Assembly (NCBI GenBank): GCA_004214055.1
Contig: SGYT01000003.1
Location: 1 to 41,717 of the forward strand
Length of the DNA: 41,717 nucleotides
Reading direction: 5' to 3'
From: Candidatus Actinomarinales bacterium
GTDB lineage: Bacteria > Actinomycetota > Acidimicrobiia > Actinomarinales > Actinomarinaceae
Of the stretch, positions 9,224-18,178 are shown piece after piece (the stretch's first letter is position 1; the number at the start of each line of letters is the position of its first letter). The notes below the pieces were generated by a model. The model was not told the origin of the DNA. It ran no database searches and was given only the letters and a program-made list of their open reading frames with translations. Made by a program: the position numbers and the translations under genes.

Positions 9224-9853
9224 ATGGTTAACGGATATATAAATTTAGATAAAGGACATAGTGATTTAATACCAATATTTGAAAATATTGGTATTAAAAA
9301 GCTCTCAATAAAGAAAATTCGGAATCAAAGTGAAGTTGATTTAGTTTTAACTTCTCTATCTAAGTATGGTGAGACAAAGAAAAATTTGTCAGACATCGAA
9401 TCTTCTAGTAATCCTTTACCAGCCTTAATAATTGCTAATAACAAAGAATTTGATCAAACTGTTGACTTAATAAAGAGCGATAGAATTCAGGTAATATCAG
9501 ATAAAAGTGGTGTGAGTGAAATAAACGCAAGAATAAATTCACTTTTAGGTGACAGCAGTGCAGAAAAATTAGAATTTAGAGATCTAGTAATAAATCTAAA
9601 AACCTATGAAGCAATAATTGATGGGGTTCTTTTAGATTTAACTTTTATGGAATATGAATTGTTGAAATTTTTTATTGAAAACCAAGAAAGTGTTTGGTCT
9701 AGGGAGGAGCTACTAGAAAAAGTTTGGGGTTATGATTATTTCGGAGGTGCACGTACCGTTGATGTTCATGTTAGAAGATTAAGATCTAAACTCGGTGAAA
9801 GTAGATTGGATTGGATTAGAACTGTTCATTCAGTAGGATATAAGTTTAACTAA
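9224..9853 (+). CDS. OmpR-type winged-helix regulator, GlnR-like (degenerate receiver domain)
   Basis: C-terminal LDLTFMEYELLKFFIENQESVWSREELLEKVWGYDYFGGARTVDVHVRRLRSKLG...TVHSVGYKFN resembles actinobacterial GlnR; ATG 9224 preferred over upstream track start 9011, which overlaps glnII. Confidence 0.85.
   Translation: MVNGYINLDKGHSDLIPIFENIGIKKLSIKKIRNQSEVDLVLTSLSKYGETKKNLSDIESSSNPLPALIIANNKEFDQTVDLIKSDRIQVISDKSGVSEINARINSLLGDSSAEKLEFRDLVINLKTYEAIIDGVLLDLTFMEYELLKFFIENQESVWSREELLEKVWGYDYFGGARTVDVHVRRLRSKLGESRLDWIRTVHSVGYKFN
9265..9298. other. Perfect 16-bp inverted repeat with 2-nt centre (TTTAATACCAATATTT-GA-AAATATTGGTATTAAA)
   Basis: Every base pair checked by hand; lies 41 bp into the glnR-like CDS. 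Confidence 0.95.
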
Positions 9854-10193
9854 AGCTATTTCCACATCCACAGGTTCTTGATACGTTTGGATTGTCTATT
9901 GAAAAACCTGTCTCCATTAAACCTTCTTTGTAGTCTAAAGTAGCCCCTTGAATGTGTGAAGTACTTTCAGAATCTACCACTATTTCAACACCATCATATT
10001 CTTCAACAGAGTCTCCCTCGAATTTTTCTGTATCAAAAAACATTTCATATGAATAACCTGAGCAACCTCCAGGTTTTACTCCCATTCTTAAGAAACTATT
10101 TTCTGAATCTTCAGCAAGCTTTAATTCTTGTAGCTTTTTAACTGCACTATCAGTTGCTAAAACTACTCTTGATGATTTTATTGATATATCCAT
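9846..10193 (-). CDS. erpA: Iron-sulfur cluster assembly/insertion protein (HesB/IscA/ErpA family)
   Basis: LRMGVKPGGCSGYSYEMFFD ... NPNVSRTCGCGNSFS. Confidence 0.93.
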   Translation of the reverse strand: MDISIKSSRVVLATDSAVKKLQELKLAEDSENSFLRMGVKPGGCSGYSYEMFFDTEKFEGDSVEEYDGVEIVVDSESTSHIQGATLDYKEGLMETGFSIDNPNVSRTCGCGNSFS

Positions 10194-10199
10194 GACTTA

Positions 10200-10205
10200 A
10201 TTATA
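10200..10205 (-). promoter_or_regulatory. Putative -10 (TATAAT), 6 nt before ATG 10193
   Basis: TANNNT spacing consistent with leaderless start. Confidence 0.6.
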
Positions 10206-10257
10206 CCAAATACTGTATTTTGTTAAAAATTTATTATTATAAGTATTCTTTTCATAA

Positions 10258-10263
10258 TAAGAT
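10258..10263 (+). promoter_or_regulatory. Putative -10 (TAAGAT), 6 nt before mrp ATG 10270
   Basis: TANNNT spacing consistent with leaderless start. Confidence 0.55.
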
Positions 10264-10269
10264 ATCAGT

Positions 10270-11403
10270 ATGCTACAAAATGATATTCTTTTAAAACATC
10301 TATCAACTGTTATGGATCCTGAATTAGGCGTAAATATTGTCGATTTAGGAATGGTTAAAGATATAACCTATAATAATTCTGAAGTAACAATTGACCTTGC
10401 TTTAACAATTGCAGAATGTCCTATGAGGAACCAGATTGAAACAGAAATTAAAAGAAAACTTAAATTAATCGACAATATTGAAGAGGTTTTCATAAATGTA
10501 GTTGCAATGAGTAAAGAAGATAGATCTTCTCTTATGACAATAGCAAGAAAGAATGCAAGAGATAAAGCTATTCCAACAAAGATTAATACCAGAACAAGAG
10601 TTGTAGCTGTTGGTAGCGGTAAGGGAGGAGTTGGAAAATCTACTATATCAACCAATCTTGCTGTAGGACTAGAAAGTTTAGGTTTTACAACTGGACTACT
10701 TGATGCAGATATTTGGGGATTTTCAATACCAAGATTATTAGGCATAGAAGGCAGACTCGAAGCAAATGAAGATAAAAAAATAGTTCCATTCAAAAAAGGA
10801 GGGCTTGAGGTTGTTTCAACTGGGTTAATAACTGAGGATGAAGATACAGCTCTGATGTGGCGAGGACTTATGCTCAGTAAAGCACTTGAACAGTTTTTAT
10901 TTGATGTTGAATGGGGAAATCTAGACTATCTAGTTATTGACTTGCCGCCAGGCACTGGTGATATTCAAATGGCTTTAGGTAGGCTTTTACCTCAAACAGA
11001 GTTAGTTGTAGTTACAACACCTCAATTAAGTGCGCAGAAAGTAGCAACTAGAGTAGCCGATATGGCAAAGAGAAGTTTTATTCCTCTTTTAGGTGTTGTT
11101 GAGAATATGTCTTATTTTGAATCGGGAGAGGGAAATAAATATAATATCTTTGGAGAAGGTGGGGGAAGTGAGCTTTCTAAAAAATTTGGAATTCCATTGC
11201 TAAGTAAAATACCTATAAGTGAAGACTCTATAGAAGAATCTGAAAATGGAACCCCTATTCTTTTACAAGAGAAAAATACTCCTACTAAAAAAACTATGCA
11301 AGATTTAGTTAATACAATTGTAAAAATTCTACCTCCGGTATCTGATGAAACATGTACCGGAAGATTGGCTAAAGTTCTTGAGGAATTAGAAGTAGAAGTT
11401 TAA
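10270..11403 (+). CDS. mrp: Mrp/NBP35-type Fe-S carrier ATPase with N-terminal MIP18/DUF59 domain
   Basis: VMDPELGVNIVDLGMV; VVAVGSGKGGVGKSTISTNLA; DYLVIDLPPGTGDIQMAL; VENMSYF. Confidence 0.95.
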   Translation: MLQNDILLKHLSTVMDPELGVNIVDLGMVKDITYNNSEVTIDLALTIAECPMRNQIETEIKRKLKLIDNIEEVFINVVAMSKEDRSSLMTIARKNARDKAIPTKINTRTRVVAVGSGKGGVGKSTISTNLAVGLESLGFTTGLLDADIWGFSIPRLLGIEGRLEANEDKKIVPFKKGGLEVVSTGLITEDEDTALMWRGLMLSKALEQFLFDVEWGNLDYLVIDLPPGTGDIQMALGRLLPQTELVVVTTPQLSAQKVATRVADMAKRSFIPLLGVVENMSYFESGEGNKYNIFGEGGGSELSKKFGIPLLSKIPISEDSIEESENGTPILLQEKNTPTKKTMQDLVNTIVKILPPVSDETCTGRLAKVLEELEVEV

Positions 11404-11408
11404 ATTTT

Positions 11409-12704
11409 ATGGATAATATATCTGTAAACGAGCTAGTAGATTCATATGAGAGTCATTTACCCAGAGAGGTCTGTTTAAACGTAGCTAAATTTGTTGTAAA
11501 CGAATTTAAAGATAAAAAAATTATCCTTGAAGAATACATAATAGCAATTAACAATTTGATGATAAGCGAACAAGTAAAAGTTATTAACTGCACTGGAACG
11601 CTTCTGCATACAAACCTTGGGAGAGCACAAACTGAAATATCATTCAATGGGCATGCTTCAAATATAGAGTTTGACCTAAGTAAGCAAAAAAGAGGTGAAC
11701 GAAATCGATATTTAACTTACTCAATGAATTTACTACTTGGCTCAGAAGGTGTTTGTTTTGTAAATAACAATGCCTCATCATTATTTATTGCACTGAATAC
11801 AATCAAAAAATATAAAGATATAGATTCAGTAATAATCTCTAGAGGTGAAATAGTTGAAATTGGAGGTTCATATAGATTGCCTGAAATAATTGCTGAAACA
11901 GGCTTAAAACTAATTGAAGTAGGAACAACAAACAAAACACATAAGAAAGATTACATCTCTGCTTTAAAAAAGAATCAAAATGCACTTGTTTTAAAAGTTA
12001 ATAGATCAAATTTCTCCATGTCAGGATTTATTGAAGATGTTTCGATTAAAGAATTAAAAAAGGTCACTGACGACTATGGAGCATTACTGTTTCACGATAT
12101 GGGTAGTGGTTTAGTTGTTGAAAAAAAATTTTTAGAAAAAAATAATATTGATTATTTCAAAAATGAACTGCATGTTCAAGATTCAATTAGAGATGGAGCA
12201 GATCTGGTAATGTTCTCGGGAGATAAATTATTTGGCTCTATCCAGGCAGGAATAATTGCAGGAGGAAGAGAACTTGTAAACAGTATTAAAGAATCTCCGC
12301 TTTTTCGAACCTATCGTTGCTCTCCAGTTGTTACCTATGAACTCCAGAAAACTACTAATTTATATTTGTCAAAAAAAGAAGCTTCTATACCCTTTTGGCA
12401 TTCTTTGCAGATTACACATGAGGAGTTGTTAAAGAGAGTTAAAAAAATTTCAAGTAAATTAACTTTAGATCATTCTATAGATGATAATTATTCATTAATT
12501 GGAGGAGGAAGCATGCCTGAGCTAAAGATACCATCTCCTGTTATATCAATAGCTACTTCAGAAGATAGAAATATTTTGAGTAAATTAGCTAATTTAGAAA
12601 CACCGATAATTCCTAGAATTAATGATAATAAGATTATTTTTGACATAAGGTCATCATTTGAGGCCAATGATGAAATTATTATTGATGCGCTAAAGAATTT
12701 ATGA
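11409..12704 (+). CDS. selA: L-seryl-tRNA(Sec) selenium transferase
   Basis: VINCTGTLLHTNLGRA, VNNNASSLFIALNT, SRGEIVEIGGSYRLPEI, LKVNRSNFSMSGF, FSGDKLFGSIQAGIIAG. Confidence 0.95.
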   Translation: MDNISVNELVDSYESHLPREVCLNVAKFVVNEFKDKKIILEEYIIAINNLMISEQVKVINCTGTLLHTNLGRAQTEISFNGHASNIEFDLSKQKRGERNRYLTYSMNLLLGSEGVCFVNNNASSLFIALNTIKKYKDIDSVIISRGEIVEIGGSYRLPEIIAETGLKLIEVGTTNKTHKKDYISALKKNQNALVLKVNRSNFSMSGFIEDVSIKELKKVTDDYGALLFHDMGSGLVVEKKFLEKNNIDYFKNELHVQDSIRDGADLVMFSGDKLFGSIQAGIIAGGRELVNSIKESPLFRTYRCSPVVTYELQKTTNLYLSKKEASIPFWHSLQITHEELLKRVKKISSKLTLDHSIDDNYSLIGGGSMPELKIPSPVISIATSEDRNILSKLANLETPIIPRINDNKIIFDIRSSFEANDEIIIDALKNL

Positions 12705-14386
12705 CAGTATTAGCAACAGCAGGGCATGTAGATCACGGAAAATCAACTTTTGTTAACTTTCTAACTAATCAAGAAACTGACAGGTTGGCTGAAGAAAAAA
12801 AAAGAGGACTAACAATCAACCTTGGTTATACGTATTTTAAGAATAAAAATAAAACGTACTCAATTGTTGATGTCCCTGGTCATAGTGATTTTTTTAAAAA
12901 TACAGTTTCGGGTTTTTCAAATGCAAATGTAATTTTATTTATTATTGATTCAACTCAAGGATGGTCTAAACAATCAGAACAACACTTCAATACATTAGTT
13001 GAACTAGGCAAAGAAAATTTTATATTTGTTTACACAAAAATAGATTTATTAGAAAGTTCAGCAAAATACGATGATTTAGAAAAAAAATTAGATAAATTAA
13101 AAGAATTAAACTATACAGTCATCGAGTTTGATTTAAAAAATTCTAAAAGAGAGAATACTATAAATAAAATAGTTGAATTTATTAGTAAATGTGAGTTTCG
13201 TGCAAGCATTCCTTCAATGTGGGTAGATAGAAGTTTTATTATTGATGGAATTGGTCGAGTTATTACAGGAACAGCAAGCTCAAGTTTTAATACAAATAAA
13301 ATTTATTTCTCTTCTGATCAAGAAGCGTTAGAGATAAAAGAATTACAAAGTATAAATCAATCTTATGAAGAGAGCTTGAATTCAAAAAGAGTCGCAATCT
13401 CTCTTAAAAAAAATAATAAGAACTTTCCAAAAAGAGGAAACTTATTAACAAATGAAAAAATTAATTTTACTAATTTATTATTTGTTAGGTTTAGAAATAA
13501 AATAATAGATAAAAATTTTCATAAAGGCACTAGAAGATTATTCGTTGGTACAACTAGTGTCTTAATAAAAAATATCTGGAATGTTGACTCTGCATCACAT
13601 ACATATGGATTAATTGAACTTAGTAAAAAAATACCAATCGTCAGTAATGAAAGATTTGTAATTCAAAATATTGAAAATAATAAATATATTGGTGGAGAGT
13701 TTCTGTTTTTTATTAATAACACATTCCTAAAAAAATACATTATTAGCAATTCAAGAAGTAACAAAAAAATTAATTCTCTATATGATTTGTTCACAATACT
13801 AGAAAAAAGATTTGTAAATAGTAATCACAAAACTATAAAAGTAGGTAAGTGGTGTATCAAGGAAGATATCTTAAATAATATTGAAAAAGACCTAAATGAA
13901 AATTATAGAAAAATTAACAAAACCGGATTTATTAAATATATGCATAATAAATATTTTATAGATCAAGAAATTCTTAATAAATTAATTAAAAATTTTAATA
14001 ATTTGACCATTGTTGAAGATCAAATAACAATAAATTTAAAGAACGAAGAAGAAGATAATAAAACATTAGAAGATATTAAAAACAAATTAGGTGAAACATT
14101 AGAAGTTAATAAATTAACCTTGAACGAATATAAGAAGGAATCAATTAAATCTCTATTTTTATCCGGGAAAATTTACAGAATATCTGAAAATATTATAATC
14201 TCAGATTTCCATTTTGATATCCTACTTAAACACATAAATGAACTCCCTGATGAATTTACTGTTTCTGAATTTAAAAATCAAACTAACCTATCTAGAAAGT
14301 ACGCTATACCTATGTTGGAATTATTAGATAAGAAATTAGTTACTTCAAAAATAAATACTTCTGGAGATCGGAAAAAACTAATCTGA
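12701..14386 (+). CDS. selB: Selenocysteine-specific elongation factor
   Basis: AGHVDHGKSTFVNFLT...RGLTINLGYTYF, DVPGHSDFFKN, VDRSFIIDGIGRVITGT; C-terminal winged-helix segment; 4-nt overlap with selA. Confidence 0.94.
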   Translation: MTVLATAGHVDHGKSTFVNFLTNQETDRLAEEKKRGLTINLGYTYFKNKNKTYSIVDVPGHSDFFKNTVSGFSNANVILFIIDSTQGWSKQSEQHFNTLVELGKENFIFVYTKIDLLESSAKYDDLEKKLDKLKELNYTVIEFDLKNSKRENTINKIVEFISKCEFRASIPSMWVDRSFIIDGIGRVITGTASSSFNTNKIYFSSDQEALEIKELQSINQSYEESLNSKRVAISLKKNNKNFPKRGNLLTNEKINFTNLLFVRFRNKIIDKNFHKGTRRLFVGTTSVLIKNIWNVDSASHTYGLIELSKKIPIVSNERFVIQNIENNKYIGGEFLFFINNTFLKKYIISNSRSNKKINSLYDLFTILEKRFVNSNHKTIKVGKWCIKEDILNNIEKDLNENYRKINKTGFIKYMHNKYFIDQEILNKLIKNFNNLTIVEDQITINLKNEEEDNKTLEDIKNKLGETLEVNKLTLNEYKKESIKSLFLSGKIYRISENIIISDFHFDILLKHINELPDEFTVSEFKNQTNLSRKYAIPMLELLDKKLVTSKINTSGDRKKLI

Positions 14387-14635
14387 AAAAATTAACGTTC
14401 TCTTTCTTTCATTTTCATTTAGCCCTCCCCAAATACCAAATGGTTCAGCAATTTCCTTTGCTTCATCAAGACATTCAATTCTAACTGGACACCCATTACA
14501 AACAGCCTTTGCTTTTGCTTCTCTTTTTTCTCTATCTTCTTTTTTTTCAAATGTGGCAGGAGGAAAGAATAGGTTGCTACTGTGTTGTCTGCACATAGCA
14601 TCATACTGCCATGAGGAAAATTTAATTTCTAACAT
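14378..14635 (-). CDS. WhiB-family Fe-S transcriptional regulator
   Basis: CRQ...CNGCPVRIECLDEA...PFGIWGGLNENER: four-Cys WhiB pattern. Confidence 0.93.
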   Translation of the reverse strand: MLEIKFSSWQYDAMCRQHSSNLFFPPATFEKKEDREKREAKAKAVCNGCPVRIECLDEAKEIAEPFGIWGGLNENERKRTLIFSD

Positions 14636-14641
14636 ATAGGA

Positions 14642-14647
14642 ACATTA
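14642..14647 (-). promoter_or_regulatory. Putative -10 (TAATGT), 6 nt before whiB-like ATG 14635
   Basis: TANNNT spacing consistent with leaderless start. Confidence 0.55.
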
Positions 14648-14711
14648 TTGAAGAAAAAACATAAGGCAAAAGGTTTTTTTCGCGAAGTTTTACTTATTTT
14701 TTATTAATTAT

Positions 14712-15884
14712 TTAAATAACTAGATTTCCTTCGTCTTCCTTAATAGTATATTCTTCATTTACTTTATATTTTTTTCCTTCATTGGTATTTACTCTTATTT
14801 TTAACTTATCAACCTCAACTAAAGCAGCATCATTATCAAGGATTTCAATAATTTTAGCTTTCCTATCTTCAAAAGTAGTCATTGCACTTGTGTCTGTTGT
14901 TAACCTAGATCTAATTACAGTAGGTATTGCAATAAAGTAAAAGAAGGCAAGACCAAGAGAAACTAGACCTAAGAGAAATGAATTAACTCTTATTTCGTAA
15001 CTGCTAAACATAGCCAATGAAGATAAATATAACAATATAAATGCACCTATTCCTAAAAGTGAGAAATAGCCCCTTGACAAAATCTTTATATAAACAATAA
15101 ATGAAACTATGAACAATGCTATTCCAAAATAATTTATTCCAAACTCTTCGAAAGGCATAGATGAAAATATTACTAAAAATCCTCCTATGAATGCCATCAG
15201 ACCTGGGCCAAGTGCAAACAGTTCTAAACCAATAAGTGCAAAACCAAGAACAAAAAATAAATAAGTAAAAATCGGGTTAGAGATTGAAATGTAAAATCTT
15301 TCGATCAGTGATGGTTTAATAAATTCGATAGAACTCATTGATTCACTATTAGAGAGATTTATGTTTACTGTTTGATCTGATAATTTACTAGAAATATTTT
15401 CAGTACTTAGATTCTCAATAAAAGCACCTATAGAGGCAACGACAATATAGTCATCATAAATACCTTCTTCATTGCTAATATTTATTTCATTTTTTTCATA
15501 ATCACAAAAATTTATATAACAATATTTTTCCTGTACAGATTGGCTGAAATTTACATTTACCAAATTTACGCCAGGTGTAAAACCTACAAAATCAAAATTA
15601 TTTATAGTTTGGAATTCCAAATCAACTTTATAAGGACCTACCCATAAAGCAGTAAGAAATTCCTGATCTGAAATTAGTTTGTTAAATTCCTGTAATTTTT
15701 TTGATGAAAATTGTTTTGAACTATATTGAATAATAAGCAGATCTTCTTTTTCATAATTATATTCTTCAATATGTCTTTCAATTGATCTCACGTGGGCGGA
15801 GGAGAAAATACCATCAACTTCAAATATATTAATTTGAAAAACACTTATTGATGTTAGAACTATTGAAAAAATTATATTTATCAT
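14712..15884 (-). CDS. NfeD-family membrane protein with divergent N-terminal ClpP-like region
   Basis: VDGIFSSAHVRSIERHIEEYNYEKEDLLIIQYSS; central TM block with GLELFALGPGLMAFIGGFLVIFSSM; C-terminal OB-like NfeD domain. Confidence 0.75.
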   Translation of the reverse strand: MINIIFSIVLTSISVFQINIFEVDGIFSSAHVRSIERHIEEYNYEKEDLLIIQYSSKQFSSKKLQEFNKLISDQEFLTALWVGPYKVDLEFQTINNFDFVGFTPGVNLVNVNFSQSVQEKYCYINFCDYEKNEINISNEEGIYDDYIVVASIGAFIENLSTENISSKLSDQTVNINLSNSESMSSIEFIKPSLIERFYISISNPIFTYLFFVLGFALIGLELFALGPGLMAFIGGFLVIFSSMPFEEFGINYFGIALFIVSFIVYIKILSRGYFSLLGIGAFILLYLSSLAMFSSYEIRVNSFLLGLVSLGLAFFYFIAIPTVIRSRLTTDTSAMTTFEDRKAKIIEILDNDAALVEVDKLKIRVNTNEGKKYKVNEEYTIKEDEGNLVI

Positions 15885-15928
15885 TATTTATTTAGTTTAA
15901 AATTACAGGATAGTAGTCTTTTAAAACT

Positions 15929-16258
15929 GTGAAAATATTATTAATATCTGATAATACGTGGGTTAAGGAATCCTTAGAGAAGTACCTTAACTTTGATCAT
16001 GATTTAACTCATATAGATGAATATGCGTCTATAGATCATTATTTTGATTATATTTTTGTTGATATGCAGGTTCGGAATAATGGAGGTCCGTCCATAATAA
16101 GAGAGTTGAAAAGAGATAACTCTTCTAAAAATTCATTTATGGTGCTTATTGCTGATAGAGATGCTGATGAAATACAAGCAAAAAGGGTTGAAGCAGATGG
16201 ATTTATGGTAAAACCATTTACAAAAAGTAAATTAAATAATTTCTTCAATTTAAACTAA
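15929..16258 (+). CDS. Stand-alone response-regulator receiver-like protein
   Basis: ILLISDN...FDYIFVDMQ...FMVLIADRDADE...ADGFMVKPFTKSKL; no output domain; GTG start. Confidence 0.78.
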   Translation: MKILLISDNTWVKESLEKYLNFDHDLTHIDEYASIDHYFDYIFVDMQVRNNGGPSIIRELKRDNSSKNSFMVLIADRDADEIQAKRVEADGFMVKPFTKSKLNNFFNLN

Positions 16259-16284
16259 GATGCTTTAAAATCTAATTATATATA

Positions 16285-17541
16285 TTGAGTACTAACTTAG
16301 ACATAATCCTATATTTACTAATCTTTACATGTTTAGTTTTCTCTGCCTTGCTTTCTGGGTCAGAAACAGCAATTACATCTCTCCCTAGAGAAAAGATTCA
16401 CCAACTTGATGAATCTAAAAAGAATAAGAGAATAAAACGCGCAAAAGATCAAATTGAAAAAACAATTGGTGGAATATTGGTAGCTAATAACTTTGTAAAC
16501 ATACTAATGGCATCTCTTGCAACAATTTTATTTGTTAGAAGATTTGGTGAAAGAACTGGTGGAATTTATGCAACACTCTTTATAACAATTCTTGTTCTTG
16601 TGTTTGGAGAAGTAACACCAAAAACTTTAGCTACAAGAAAACCTTTGGAATTTTTTTCTAAGACCTCAATTCTTATTGATTATCTTGCAAGAATATTTGC
16701 TCCTTTTACTAATTTAATTACTGGTTCAATAAACAGATATGGAACAAAAAGTATTGGGGACATGGATGGTGATAATGAGATAACTGAAGCTGATATCCAG
16801 GCACTAACTGCTTTGGGCGAACAAGAAGGTCAAATTCTCCCTGCAGAAAGAGAAATTATTGATTCGTTACTTGAATTTTCTGACAGACCTATTAAAGAAA
16901 TAATGACCCCTAGAGTAGATGTTTTGTTTTTATCAACACCTCTGTCTATACAAGCTGTAAGAACAATCGTTAATGAAAAAAGAATTTCTAGAATGCCTGT
17001 ATCTAAAAGTGAATCTCTTGATGATACTTATGGAGTCGTTTATGTAAAAGATCTATTAAATCTTAAGTTAGACTCAGATACTTTAGAAATTGAAAATTTA
17101 GTAAAGGATGTAATCTATTTACCAGAATACACAACTGTACTTTCGGCTTTAAATATATTAAGAGAAAATAAATCAAGCTTTGCATGTGTTATTGATGAAA
17201 ATGGTGGGATTGAAGGAGTCATTACAATTAAAGATGTACTCTCAGAATTTGTTGGTGACCTTCCAGACGAACACGATCAAAGGTTTTCTGGAATAAGAAG
17301 ACTTGGTCCAGGGCAATGGCGAATTGATGGAAAAACTGATATAGATGATTTCGAGGAATTTTTTGGGTTAGAGCCGAACGATAAAGATGTAGCAACTGTT
17401 GGTGGTCTTTTCTTAAGTCATTCTGAACAACTACCAAATGAAGGTGAGAAAATTACTATTGACGGACTAGAAGTTACTGTATTAGAAATTGACAGTAGAA
17501 GAATTGATTCTGTTGTAGTAAAAAAGATAGCAAAGAAATAA
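16285..17541 (+). CDS. CNNM/CorC-like membrane protein (DUF21 + CBS pair + CorC_HlyC domain)
   Basis: SALLSGSETAITSLPREKI, EVTPKTLATRKP, EREIIDSLLEFSDRPIKEIMTPRVDV, C-terminal DGLEVTVLEIDSRRIDSVVV; TTG start. Confidence 0.93.
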   Translation: MSTNLDIILYLLIFTCLVFSALLSGSETAITSLPREKIHQLDESKKNKRIKRAKDQIEKTIGGILVANNFVNILMASLATILFVRRFGERTGGIYATLFITILVLVFGEVTPKTLATRKPLEFFSKTSILIDYLARIFAPFTNLITGSINRYGTKSIGDMDGDNEITEADIQALTALGEQEGQILPAEREIIDSLLEFSDRPIKEIMTPRVDVLFLSTPLSIQAVRTIVNEKRISRMPVSKSESLDDTYGVVYVKDLLNLKLDSDTLEIENLVKDVIYLPEYTTVLSALNILRENKSSFACVIDENGGIEGVITIKDVLSEFVGDLPDEHDQRFSGIRRLGPGQWRIDGKTDIDDFEEFFGLEPNDKDVATVGGLFLSHSEQLPNEGEKITIDGLEVTVLEIDSRRIDSVVVKKIAKK

Positions 17542-17572
17542 GATTTTTATAATCAACTAAACTCTAGTATTA

Positions 17573-18178
17573 TTGATAATTGATATGGATGTAGAATCAA
17601 CAATGCTTCCCCTTGGGACTAAGATTCCTGATTTTTCACTTATTGGAATTGATAAAAAAGAATATACAAATAATGATTACTTAAACAAAAAAGGCATTCT
17701 TGTCATGTTTATATGCAATCATTGCCCTTTTGTAAAACATGTAAATAAGGAAGTAGTTAAATTAACAAATGAATTAATGGAAAAAAATATAGGAGTTATT
17801 GGAATAAACTCAAATGACAGTACTCAGGAGAAATATGCAGAAGATAGCGTAGAAAAAATGAAAGAATATGCTGGTAATCTTAATTATAAATTTCCATATG
17901 TAGTTGATTCTGATCAGTCTGTTGCAAAAAATTTTACAGCACAATGTACGCCAGATTTTTTCTTATTTGACGCAAATCAAGAATTATTCTATAGAGGCCA
18001 ACTAGATAGCTCTAGGCCTGGAAATGATATGCCTGTAACTGGAGAATCCTTGCGGATCGCGATTAATGCTTTGTTGGAAAATGACAATCCTCCTAATCCT
18101 CAATTACCAAGTATGGGGTGTAATATAAAATGGAAAATAGGGGAAGAGCCCGAATATTTTTTAAATATTAAAAGTTAA
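17573..18178 (+). CDS. Thioredoxin-like / AhpC-TSA family protein
   Basis: LGTKIPDFSLIGIDKKEY, LVMFICNHCPFVKHVNKEV, CTPDFFLFDANQELFYRGQLDSSRPGND; ATG at 17585 is an alternative start. Confidence 0.9.
   Translation: MIIDMDVESTMLPLGTKIPDFSLIGIDKKEYTNNDYLNKKGILVMFICNHCPFVKHVNKEVVKLTNELMEKNIGVIGINSNDSTQEKYAEDSVEKMKEYAGNLNYKFPYVVDSDQSVAKNFTAQCTPDFFLFDANQELFYRGQLDSSRPGNDMPVTGESLRIAINALLENDNPPNPQLPSMGCNIKWKIGEEPEYFLNIKS

Noticed and set aside
10368-10793. 141-aa minus-strand ORF opposite mrp
   Set aside because: Mirror of strongly conserved Mrp coding sequence, no independent evidence
17573-18178. Thioredoxin-like protein as a selenoprotein
   Set aside because: The redox motif is encoded with Cys (CNHC) and there is no in-frame TGA
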